From the NCBI GenBank assembly GCA_002403415.1, contig DHHS01000121.1, forward strand, positions 3,677 to 17,711: 14,035 nucleotides of DNA, given 5' to 3'. Positions 6,586-13,088 of this stretch are shown here, one piece after another; positions within the stretch are counted from its first letter, which is position 1, and each line of letters starts with the position of its first letter. Both the position numbers and the translations under genes were made by a program. The notes under the pieces were generated by a model, which was not told the DNA's origin, did no database searches, and saw nothing but the letters and a program-made list of their open reading frames with translations. The stretch comes from Sphingomonas sp. UBA4766. Its GTDB lineage: Bacteria; Pseudomonadota; Alphaproteobacteria; Sphingomonadales; Sphingomonadaceae.

Positions 6586-6636
6586 TTTCTTAATTACAAC
6601 CTACCCCTTGTCAATCGATTAATTCATCGCTTAATT
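6586..6636. promoter_or_regulatory. AT-rich desaturase/arsR spacer with repeated TTAATT boxes
   Basis: TTAATT occurs at 6590-6595, 6619-6624 and 6631-6636. The last two lie in near-identical decamers, TCGATTAATT (6615-6624) and TCGCTTAATT (6627-6636), on a 12-bp period. This 81-bp spacer (6562-6642) is much more AT-rich than the window. It is the natural place for autoregulation by the ArsR-type protein, though no operator is proven. Confidence 0.4.
6608..6636 (+). promoter_or_regulatory. Candidate arsR promoter, possibly leaderless
   Basis: TTGTCA (6608-6613), 17 bp, then TTAATT (6631-6636), a weak -10 with 3 of 6 matches. Seven bases after this -10 is the ATG at 6643, and no Shine-Dalgarno is visible, so a leaderless transcript would fit. 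On the other strand TTGACA (6609-6614) overlaps the same -35 and could serve the desaturase gene, but its -10 is poor (AGAAAT after 18 bp). Confidence 0.35.
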
Positions 6637-6642
6637 GTGCTG

Positions 6643-6960
6643 ATGCAGAAAGTCTTCGAAGCACTCGCCTCGACGCCGCGGCGCAAAATTCTCGCCTACC
6701 TCGCGCACGCCGAGCTGAGCGCCGGGGACATTGCCGCGCGCTTTGAAATGTCGAAGCCGGCGATCTCGCAGCATCTGGCGATCCTGGAAAATGCGGGGCT
6801 CGTGCGCTGCGAAAAGCGCGGCCAATTCGTGTTTTATCAACTGGAGCCCGACGCGCTCGCCAACACGCTCAATGGCTATGTGCAGGAAGTCTGCCCGGTG
6901 TCTCGTCCGCTCAAGAGCGAAAGCGCGGCACTTGCGCGCAATCAAGGCGGGGAAGGCTAG
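6643..6960 (+). CDS. ArsR/SmtB-family (SdpR-like) transcriptional regulator
   Basis: A 105-residue winged helix-turn-helix repressor-like protein. It opens MQKVFEALASTPRRKILAYL, followed by SAGDIAARFEMSKPAISQHL (26-45), with recognition helix about 37-50 and wing about 54-67 (GQFVFYQL). This closely resembles the SdpR-type branch of the ArsR family. The metal-binding ELCVC motif of classical members is absent and only two cysteines occur (C56, C84), so metal sensing is unlikely. The open frame extends far upstream, but that part is antisense to the desaturase; ATG 6643 begins the homologous region. GTG 6637 would add two residues. No Shine-Dalgarno precedes it. It is divergent from the desaturase, suggesting control of membrane lipid unsaturation. 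Its TAG interlocks with the rnhB stop. Confidence 0.88.
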   Translation: MQKVFEALASTPRRKILAYLAHAELSAGDIAARFEMSKPAISQHLAILENAGLVRCEKRGQFVFYQLEPDALANTLNGYVQEVCPVSRPLKSESAALARNQGGEG

Positions 6961-7538
6961 ACTGGTTGCCGCTCAAGCGCCCGGGCCACCGGCGCGAAGC
7001 TGCGGCGGTGGAGCGGGGTCGGGCCAAGCGTGGCAAGTGCTGCCAAATGCGCTGCCGAGCCATAGCCCTTGTTCGATGCCCAGCCATAGCCGGGGTGGGC
7101 CGCGTCAGCCGCGACCATGATCGCATCGCGCGTCACCTTTGCGATGATCGAGGCCGCCGAAATGCACGGCTCGCTCGCGTCGCCGCCAATGATCGCGCGA
7201 GCGCTCCAGCGCCAGTCGGGCAACCGGTTGCCGTCGACCAGCACTTCGCGGGGCGCACACCCCAGTGCGTCCACTGCCCGCGTCATCGCCAGCATTGTCG
7301 CGTGCAAGATGTTGAGCCGGTCGATCTCCTCGACACTCGCGATCCCAACGCCGACATGACACGCGCGTCGGATCGCTTCGGCCAGCCGCTCGCGCGCTGC
7401 AGCACTCAACTTTTTGCTATCGTCGAGCCCCACAATCCCGCCGGGGCCGAGCACCACAGCGGCCGCCACGACCGGCCCCGCCAGCGGCCCGCGCCCGGCT
7501 TCATCCACGCCCGCGATCAACCCTTGACGATCCGCCAC
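6957..7538 (-). CDS. rnhB: Ribonuclease HII
   Basis: RNase HII cuts RNA in RNA-DNA hybrids and removes single ribonucleotides misincorporated in DNA. Counting from the GTG at 7538 the protein has 193 residues, close to the usual ~200. The first motif GVDEAGRGPLAGPV carries D12 and E13; D102 (VLVDGNR) and D138 (SIIAKVTRD) complete the four acidic metal ligands. DSKKLS and NKGYG are also present. The frame is open to an ATG at 7625, but the added residues look like read-through of thiD sequence, so GTG 7538 is preferred. TTG 7520, whose TTGA overlaps the thiD-VOC stop, is another option. With the GTG start the gene overlaps thiD-VOC by about 22 bp, which points to translational coupling at the end of the operon. 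Its TAG interlocks with the arsR stop. Confidence 0.94.
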   Translation of the reverse strand: MADRQGLIAGVDEAGRGPLAGPVVAAAVVLGPGGIVGLDDSKKLSAAARERLAEAIRRACHVGVGIASVEEIDRLNILHATMLAMTRAVDALGCAPREVLVDGNRLPDWRWSARAIIGGDASEPCISAASIIAKVTRDAIMVAADAAHPGYGWASNKGYGSAAHLAALATLGPTPLHRRSFAPVARALERQPV

Positions 7539-8677
7539 GGGGGATAGCGGCGCGCCTCCCCCGCCTGATACAAGCAGATGACATTGCCCGCCGGATCGGT
7601 AAGCCGTGCCTCGCGCCACAGCCAATCCTGATCGACCGGCAAGTGATCGAACACCACGCCCGCCGCCTGCAATCGCGCAACTTCGGCGTCAAGATTGTCG
7701 CACTCGAAAAACACCGTCGGCGCAGCCCCGGTCTCGGTCGACAGCGTCGCGCCGCCCGCAGCCTCGAACCGGGCATAATGGCCGTCTTCGGTATCAACGA
7801 TCTGGGTCAGGCCAAGCGTGCGGTAGAACGCCTCCGACCCTGCAGCCATTGGCACCGTCACTTGATTCAGCCGCACGCCCGGCCCCGCATCAAGCCGCAC
7901 CCGGTGGTGCCCCATCGGTCCGTGCCCCTGCCCCAGTCCCGGCGCGTCGTGGATCGCGAGCCGGACAAACCGCCGCGCATGGCCAATCGCTTCCACCAGC
8001 GGATAACCATAGGCAAGATAGGTCGCGATCGCCGACGCAAGCGTGCAGCCGGTGCCGTGCGTGTGGCGAGTGGCGATACGATTGTCGGTCCAGTCGACAT
8101 TGTCGCCATGAAGCCCGAACAGCGTGTCGGTAATCTCCTCGCCCTCATCATCGCCCCCCTTGCACAGGATCGGCACGCCGCGGTCAGTGAAGCCGGGAAT
8201 GTCCATCAACACCCGCGCCTCTCGAAAATTCGGCGTGACGATGCTGGCAAAGGGCATCAACCGGGCGACAATCGCCTTGGCGACCGATGCATCCGCCAAC
8301 GCATCGCCGCTGGTTGCGACCAGCACCGGATCGAGCACCACCGGCACCGGCATCCGCGTGCCGGGCAGCCAGCGCTCCGCCGACCCGCGCCATGCCAACA
8401 ACACGCCCGCGACGATCCGCACGACCTCCTCGTTCGGCAACATCCCGATCTTGATCGCATCGACTCCGATGTCCTCAAGCACCGACGCCATTTGTTCGGC
8501 CACGATATCGCCCGACACCGGAGCAATAAGTTGCACCCCCAGCGAATTCTGCGCAGTGATCGCGGTCACCGCCGTCATCGCATGGCCACCGAGCATGGTG
8601 ACCGTCTTGATATCGGCCTGAATGCCTGCGCCGCCGCCCGAATCGGACCCGGCGATGATCAGGATGCGCGGCGTCAT
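7517..8677 (-). CDS. thiD: HMP kinase / HMP-phosphate kinase (ThiD) fused to a C-terminal VOC domain
   Basis: One open frame of 386 residues; ordinary ThiD is about 265. Residues 1 to about 258 are ThiD, which phosphorylates hydroxymethylpyrimidine and its phosphate in thiamine synthesis: GSDSGGGAGIQAD (10-22), TAQNS (41-45), IGML (77-80), DPVLVATSGD (116-125), VTPNFREA (147-154), KGGDD (173-177) and THGTGCTLASA (206-216) with catalytic C211. Residues about 268-372 form one vicinal-oxygen-chelate (glyoxalase/bleomycin-resistance) module: LNQVTVPM, an FYRTLGL helix, VFFECDNLDAEVARLQAAGV, and LTDPAGNVICLYQ near the end. The joint (GHGPMGHHRVRLDAGPG) has no stop or frameshift. The ATG at 8677 overlaps the methyltransferase stop as ATGA. 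The VOC ligand is unknown; it could be an independent enzyme, a binding domain, or a once separate downstream gene joined by stop loss. Confidence 0.92.
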   Translation of the reverse strand: MTPRILIIAGSDSGGGAGIQADIKTVTMLGGHAMTAVTAITAQNSLGVQLIAPVSGDIVAEQMASVLEDIGVDAIKIGMLPNEEVVRIVAGVLLAWRGSAERWLPGTRMPVPVVLDPVLVATSGDALADASVAKAIVARLMPFASIVTPNFREARVLMDIPGFTDRGVPILCKGGDDEGEEITDTLFGLHGDNVDWTDNRIATRHTHGTGCTLASAIATYLAYGYPLVEAIGHARRFVRLAIHDAPGLGQGHGPMGHHRVRLDAGPGVRLNQVTVPMAAGSEAFYRTLGLTQIVDTEDGHYARFEAAGGATLSTETGAAPTVFFECDNLDAEVARLQAAGVVFDHLPVDQDWLWREARLTDPAGNVICLYQAGEARRYPPWRIVKG

Positions 8678-9411
8678 GGCCGCGCGACCACCAACCGATA
8701 GCCCGCGTCATACGTCTCCGCCGCCTCCAGATCGGCATAGCGGCGCGCCCAGTCGCCCGAACGCAGATCATCGGCAAGGCGGGCCAGCCCGGCTCCGGCA
8801 TCACCAATCGCCCAGAAGGACGAACTTCCCGAGCGGAAATACGGGTCGAGATAGGCTGCCGGTCGCCGCCAATAGGCATAGAGAAAGCCGTCACGACAAT
8901 CATGAGGCACCGGCACCGGCGTGATGCTGACGGCCCCAAGCCACTGCGCATAATCGGTGATGCGCGGAAATCGTGCGTCGTCAAGCGCCGCCAGCTCGGG
9001 CAGATAATCGGTCAGCCACGGGCGCGCCGCCGGATCAAAGGTGAGCAGCACGATCGGTCCCGTCGTCACCCGGCGCAGCTCGGCCAGCCCGGCACCGATA
9101 TCGGCCCAGTGGTGGACGGTCAGCACCGCCATCGCCGCGTCAAAGACCGCATCCGCAAAGGGCAGCGCCGCCGCCACCGCCTGCACTGCGGGCGCTGACC
9201 CCGCCGCGCGCTGTGCGACCATTGTTTTTGAGGGTTCGACCGCGATAACGCGCCGCCCAGCCGGCTCATAGGATCCGGTGCCCGCGCCCACATTCACCAC
9301 CGATCGCGCGTCGCCCAACGCGGCGGTGATCGCGCCGGCAATTCGTGGGTCGGGCGCGCGCAACGCGGCATAAGTGACGCCGATTTCATCATAGGTTGCA
9401 GTGGTTATCAT
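8674..9411 (-). CDS. Class I SAM-dependent methyltransferase
   Basis: A 245-residue protein with a Methyltransf_11-type fold. Motif I is VVNVGAGTGSY (38-48), the acidic residue after the second strand is E59 (IAVEPS), LPFADAVFDAAMAVLTVHHW (83-102) is the motif II/III stretch, and LRRVTTGPIVLLTFDP (112-127) follows. This resembles small-molecule methyltransferases of the BioC/UbiE-like type, but nothing identifies the substrate. The ATG at 9411 has AGGGGGG two to three bases upstream. It follows the DUF1272 gene by 10 bp and overlaps thiD by four, so it is firmly within the glmM operon. It could be a housekeeping enzyme unrelated to its neighbours. Confidence 0.88.
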   Translation of the reverse strand: MITTATYDEIGVTYAALRAPDPRIAGAITAALGDARSVVNVGAGTGSYEPAGRRVIAVEPSKTMVAQRAAGSAPAVQAVAAALPFADAVFDAAMAVLTVHHWADIGAGLAELRRVTTGPIVLLTFDPAARPWLTDYLPELAALDDARFPRITDYAQWLGAVSITPVPVPHDCRDGFLYAYWRRPAAYLDPYFRSGSSSFWAIGDAGAGLARLADDLRSGDWARRYADLEAAETYDAGYRLVVARP

Positions 9412-9421
9412 CGCCCCCCTT

Positions 9422-9646
9422 TCAACTGCTGAACTTGCGCGCAGTGCTGGCCGGGAATTTCTTGAGCGCCGCGCCCGTGCGGGTCGGGCGGTCCATCAAC
9501 TCGCCGCCGCAATTGGGGCAACGCTCGTCAAGGGCGTCGGCACATTCGGCGCAGAACGTGCATTCGAACGAACAGATGAACGCACCAGCCGATGGTGCGG
9601 GCAGATCAGCGCCGCAACGTTCGCAATCAGGCCGCATCTCGAGCAT
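9422..9646 (-). CDS. DUF1272 zinc-ribbon-like small protein
   Basis: A 74-residue protein from the ATG at 9646, chosen because GGGAGGA lies a few bases upstream; the frame is open to 9736, but that part overlaps glmM. Eight cysteines are arranged as C8-x2-C11, C25-x3-C29-x2-C32-x2-C35 and C43-x2-C46, enough for two zinc sites in a RING- or treble-clef-like fold. The segments MLEMRPDCERC, ICSFECTFCAEC and CPNCGGEL are the signature of the DUF1272 family. The C-terminal tail of about 25 residues is basic and probably disordered. Function is unknown. It lies 25 bp after glmM and 10 bp before the methyltransferase in the same operon. Confidence 0.88.
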   Translation of the reverse strand: MLEMRPDCERCGADLPAPSAGAFICSFECTFCAECADALDERCPNCGGELMDRPTRTGAALKKFPASTARKFSS

Positions 9647-9671
9647 CTCGTCCTCCCGTCCGTCGCGCAGC

Positions 9672-11009
9672 CTAAACCGCCGCGCGCACCGCATCGCAAA
9701 TCCGGTCGACCACGGCCTCGACCTGCGCTGGATCATCCCCTTCCGCCATCACGCGGATGACGGGTTCGGTGCCAGAGGGGCGGATCACCAGCCGCCCCTT
9801 GCCGTTCAGCTCGGCTTCGGCATCCGCAATCACCGCCTGAACCCGCGCGTCGTCGAGCGGCTTGCCACCGGCAAAGCGGACATTCTTCAACACTTGCGGC
9901 AGCGGGTCGAAACGGTGGAGCACTTCGCTCGCTGGCCGCCCGGCGCGCACAATTTCTGCCAGAATCTGAAGCGCGGCGACCAGCCCGTCGCCTGTCGTCG
10001 CATAGTCGGACAAGATGATATGGCCCGATTGCTCCCCGCCGACATTGCACCCGCGCGCGCGCATCGCCTCCAGCACGTAACGGTCGCCGACCTTGGTGCG
10101 GATAAGGCCCAGCCCATGCGCCGTCAGATAGCGCTCCAGCCCCAGATTCGACATCACCGTTGCGACGAGGTTGCCGTTCTTGAGCAAGCCCCGCCGCGCC
10201 CACCCCATCGCGATTGTCGCCATCAACTGATCGCCATCGACCACGCGCCCGGCCTCATCGACCACGATCAGACGGTCGGCGTCACCATCCAGCGCAATGC
10301 CGATCTGCGCGCCGCTTGCGACCACCGTCTCGCGCAACAATTGCGGCGCAGTTGAGCCGCAACCATCGTTGATGTTGCGTCCATTTGGCTCCACCCCGAT
10401 CGCGACGACATCGGCCCCAAGCTCCCACAGCGCGGACGGCGCAACATTATAGGCCGCGCCGTTCGCGCAATCGACCACGATACGCAGCCCGTCGAGCGTC
10501 AATTCTGACGGAAACGTCGCTTTGGCCGAATTAATATAGCGTCCGCGCGCATCCTCCACCCGCCGCGCACGGCCGATTTGCGCAGCGAGTGCGAGCGGCA
10601 CCTCGCTCGCGATCAGCGCCTCGATCGCCATTTCATCGGCATCAGACAGCTTATAGCCATCGGGGCCAAACAGCTTGATACCATTGTCGGCAAACGGGTT
10701 GTGACTTGCCGAAATCATAACCCCCATGTCGGCGCGCATCGAATGGGTAAGCATGGCCACGGCAGGCGTCGGCATTGGTCCCACCAGCGTCACGTCCATG
10801 CCAACGCTGGTAAAGCCCGCCACCATCGCCGATTCGAGCATGTAACCCGACAGCCGCGTATCCTTGCCAATCACGACGCGGTGGCGATGGTCGCCGCGAC
10901 GGAAATGCGCCCCCGCCGCCATCCCGACCTTCATTGCCATCGCTGCCGTCATCGGCGCGATGTTGGTCAGGCCACGAATGCCATCGGTTCCGAAATATTT
11001 TCTTGCCAT
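9672..11009 (-). CDS. glmM: Phosphoglucosamine mutase
   Basis: GlmM converts glucosamine-6-phosphate to glucosamine-1-phosphate for UDP-GlcNAc, and so for peptidoglycan and LPS. From the ATG at 11009 it has 445 residues, the same length as E. coli GlmM. FGTDGIRG is at 6-13, the phosphoserine loop ISASHNP has S102 in the expected position, the magnesium loop DGDADR is at 241-246, the sugar-binding EQSGH at 326-330 and the phosphate-binding RPSGTEP at 410-416. All key residues are present. GGAAG lies four bases before this ATG; an in-frame ATG at 11024 and the longer frame to 11057 are less likely. It heads a minus-strand operon continuing into the DUF1272 gene, the methyltransferase, thiD-VOC and rnhB. 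It is divergent from the symporter gene across 81 bp in which I find no convincing promoter. Confidence 0.97.
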   Translation of the reverse strand: MARKYFGTDGIRGLTNIAPMTAAMAMKVGMAAGAHFRRGDHRHRVVIGKDTRLSGYMLESAMVAGFTSVGMDVTLVGPMPTPAVAMLTHSMRADMGVMISASHNPFADNGIKLFGPDGYKLSDADEMAIEALIASEVPLALAAQIGRARRVEDARGRYINSAKATFPSELTLDGLRIVVDCANGAAYNVAPSALWELGADVVAIGVEPNGRNINDGCGSTAPQLLRETVVASGAQIGIALDGDADRLIVVDEAGRVVDGDQLMATIAMGWARRGLLKNGNLVATVMSNLGLERYLTAHGLGLIRTKVGDRYVLEAMRARGCNVGGEQSGHIILSDYATTGDGLVAALQILAEIVRAGRPASEVLHRFDPLPQVLKNVRFAGGKPLDDARVQAVIADAEAELNGKGRLVIRPSGTEPVIRVMAEGDDPAQVEAVVDRICDAVRAAV

Positions 11010-11090
11010 CGCTCTTCCGCTCATTTCGCTTGCCGCCGGACTGCCTGCGCGACACATGATCGTCTTTACGCTTTTTTGCAGATTGAACGC

Positions 11091-12356
11091 ATGTCACAAC
11101 CAACCCGCATATTGCTATCGTTAATATTGGGGCTGATCGCCGGGATTGGCAGCATTGGCACGGGCGGCGCTTGGGTGGATGACGCCGTGGCAGTGGCGCA
11201 GCCGGTGGGCGACACCTGGCTCAACGGCTTGCGAATGACGATCGTGCCGCTGGTCGTAGCCCTGCTGGTAACGGGGATTGCGGGCACGGCGGAAACCGCA
11301 CGTTCGGGGCGGATTGCGGCGCGGTCGCTGTTCTTGTTCTTTAGCTTTCTGGTGGCGGCATCGGCGCTGTCGGCGCTGTTGACACCTGCGTATCTTGCGT
11401 TGTTCCCGTTGCCGCAAGCCTCGGCCGCCGCGCTCAAATCGTCGCTCATCGGCGCGCAAGCGGTAAGCGATGTCGCGGGCATGGGTGATTTCCTGAAATC
11501 GCTCATCCCGACCAACCCGGTGGCGGCCGCCGCCAATGACGCGATTGTGCCACTGATCGTGTTCACCATGGCCTTTGCCTTTGCGATCACTCGGCTGCCC
11601 GATGTGCAGCGCAAGATGCTGACCGCCTTTTTTCAGGCGATTGCCGATGCGATGCTGGTGATGGTCGGCTGGGTGCTGTGGCTGGCGCCATTGGGGGTTG
11701 GCGCGCTTGCTTATGTCGTGGGCGCGCGAGCCGGGAGCGGCGCGGTCGGCGCGCTGGTTCATTATATCCTGATCGTATCGGCGGTGGGCGTGACGATCAG
11801 CCTGATAGCCTATCCGGTGGCCATGATCGGCGGCAGACGGGGGTTGGTCGCGTTCGCGCGCAGCATAGCCCCCGCCCAGGCCATCGCGATCAGCACCCAA
11901 AGCTCGCTAGCCTCGCTCCCTGCGATGCTGCGCGGGGCGGGGGCGCTCGGCGTGCCGGTGGCGACATCGGGTGTCGTACTGCCGCTGGCGGTTGCCGTGT
12001 TCCGGGTGACAGCACCGCCGATGAATCTCGCGGTGATGCTCTATGTCGCGCATTGGTATGGGATTGCGCTGTCGCCCGCCCAATATGTGACGGCGGTTGC
12101 GGTCGCCTCGATCACCACGTTCAGCGGGGTGGGCCTGCCGGGGCAAATCACCTTTTACGCAGGCGTCGCGCCGATTGGGCTGGCGATCGGCGTGCCGATC
12201 GAGGCCTTGGGCTTGTTGATCGCGGTGGAGACGATCCCCGACATTTTCCGCACCATCGGCAATGTGACGATGGACGTTGCCGTCACGACCGTGATTTCAG
12301 AACGCGTCGCGGGCTCGGACGAAAGCAGCGAAGCCGACGCACTCTTGAACGGCTAG
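11091..12356 (+). CDS. Dicarboxylate/amino acid:cation symporter-like protein (SDF/DAACS family)
   Basis: A 421-residue, very hydrophobic inner-membrane transporter. The re-entrant hairpin 1 motif is STQSSLASLP (268-277), hairpin 2 is TFSGVGLPG (343-351), and the last transmembrane helix has R387-T-x-x-N391-x-x-x-D395, as in GltPh-type carriers (RTxxNxxxD). In transmembrane helix 7, the NMDGT sodium-binding motif of the glutamate and aspartate carriers is replaced by VTAPPMN (306-312). This suggests altered ion coupling or substrate in a divergent branch of the family. The frame is open upstream to 10578, but that is antisense to glmM; ATG 11091 begins the family-like helix. The Shine-Dalgarno is weak (GATTGAA). 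Its TAG interlocks with the stop of the NnrU gene. Substrate: probably a carboxylate or amino acid, not certain. Confidence 0.88.
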   Translation: MSQPTRILLSLILGLIAGIGSIGTGGAWVDDAVAVAQPVGDTWLNGLRMTIVPLVVALLVTGIAGTAETARSGRIAARSLFLFFSFLVAASALSALLTPAYLALFPLPQASAAALKSSLIGAQAVSDVAGMGDFLKSLIPTNPVAAAANDAIVPLIVFTMAFAFAITRLPDVQRKMLTAFFQAIADAMLVMVGWVLWLAPLGVGALAYVVGARAGSGAVGALVHYILIVSAVGVTISLIAYPVAMIGGRRGLVAFARSIAPAQAIAISTQSSLASLPAMLRGAGALGVPVATSGVVLPLAVAVFRVTAPPMNLAVMLYVAHWYGIALSPAQYVTAVAVASITTFSGVGLPGQITFYAGVAPIGLAIGVPIEALGLLIAVETIPDIFRTIGNVTMDVAVTTVISERVAGSDESSEADALLNG

Positions 12357-13042
12357 CTTAACCAGCGCCACACCCCTGCCGCAATCCCGCCCAGCGGGAT
12401 ATGCGCCCAGGTCGCGGCCAGCCACACGACCAAGCCACCCGCCAGATCATGGGGACGAAACCCGCCCAGCTTGGCACGCCCCTGCACGATTGCCTGAAAC
12501 GGGACATAGCTGGTCACGCGTTTCCACGGCTCCCACAGATCCGGGAGCAGCGCCGATTTCTTCGCATCCAATGCCGCCGCCCCAATCAGCGCAAACGCCG
12601 CCATCCCGCTTGCCACAATGATGTTGGCGGCGACCGGGTAGACCAGAATATGCACCAGCCCCCATAGTGCGAACGACCACAGCATCGGGTGGCGGGTAAT
12701 GGCATAGACGCCGCGCGCCTGGGCGGGCGCTGCCTTGACCATACCGGGCATCGCCGGATTGCCGATCAGCGAGCCGACCAGCAACACGCTGGCGATCAGC
12801 ATGACGACAGTGCCGAACGCCCATAGCCCGTCGCTGACGTCCCATAGCGGCGCCGTGGGCGGCGCGTCCTTATACGTCCTGCTGATCCACCACAGCGCCG
12901 CCAGTGCGACCACCGCATACAGGGCGGTAAACCCGCCATTGCCGAGCAACCGGACCAGCGGCGCGCGCAACGGATGGGAAAGCGCCAGATGGCTGCCGAC
13001 AAAGGCCCCGACCGCAAGCGCCACCATCGCCGTGCCGTCCAT
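12353..13042 (-). CDS. NnrU-family integral membrane protein
   Basis: A 229-residue polytopic membrane protein with about six hydrophobic segments (roughly 6-20, 38-54, 73-94, 119-137, 139-158 and 200-226). It has the NnrU pattern: SHPLR near the N-terminus (22-26), and GVYAITRHPMLWSFALWGLVH in the middle, where the R-H-P also resembles isoprenylcysteine methyltransferase-like enzymes. The family was named from a denitrification locus but is widespread in bacteria that do not denitrify, and its reaction is unknown. No nitrite or nitric-oxide reductase genes are in the window. ATG 13042 is chosen because GGGGGA lies seven bases upstream; the frame continues to a TTG at 13057, and ATG 13027 is also possible. 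It follows the peptide transporter by 46 bp with no terminator visible between them. Confidence 0.88.
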   Translation of the reverse strand: MDGTAMVALAVGAFVGSHLALSHPLRAPLVRLLGNGGFTALYAVVALAALWWISRTYKDAPPTAPLWDVSDGLWAFGTVVMLIASVLLVGSLIGNPAMPGMVKAAPAQARGVYAITRHPMLWSFALWGLVHILVYPVAANIIVASGMAAFALIGAAALDAKKSALLPDLWEPWKRVTSYVPFQAIVQGRAKLGGFRPHDLAGGLVVWLAATWAHIPLGGIAAGVWRWLS

Positions 13043-13088
13043 CGCGCTGTCCCCCAACTGTCTTCGCTCCGGCGGACGGTTTACCCGA

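Noticed and set aside
5764..6642. Upstream extension of the arsR frame
   Set aside because: Antisense to the desaturase; ArsR-like sequence begins only at ATG 6643.
7643..8701. 352-residue plus-strand open frame opposite thiD-VOC
   Set aside because: Arg/His/Pro-rich low-information translation with no recognisable motif, antisense to a well-supported gene.
9396..10355. 319-residue plus-strand open frame opposite glmM and the DUF1272 gene
   Set aside because: Antisense to two recognised genes, compositionally biased, no family resemblance.
11030..11060. TTGCCG and CATGAT as a promoter for the symporter
   Set aside because: The spacer is 19 bp and both boxes are weak; nothing better is seen in the 81-bp glmM/symporter spacer.
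11072..11077. Six-T run before the symporter, as an intrinsic terminator
   Set aside because: No GC-rich hairpin precedes it on either strand.
10578..11090. Upstream extension of the symporter frame
   Set aside because: These codons are antisense to glmM and do not resemble transporter sequence; homology starts at ATG 11091.
12472..12487. Sigma-54-like TGGCACG near TGCA
   Set aside because: The GG-to-GC spacing is one base too short for a -24/-12 promoter and it lies inside the nnrU-like coding region.
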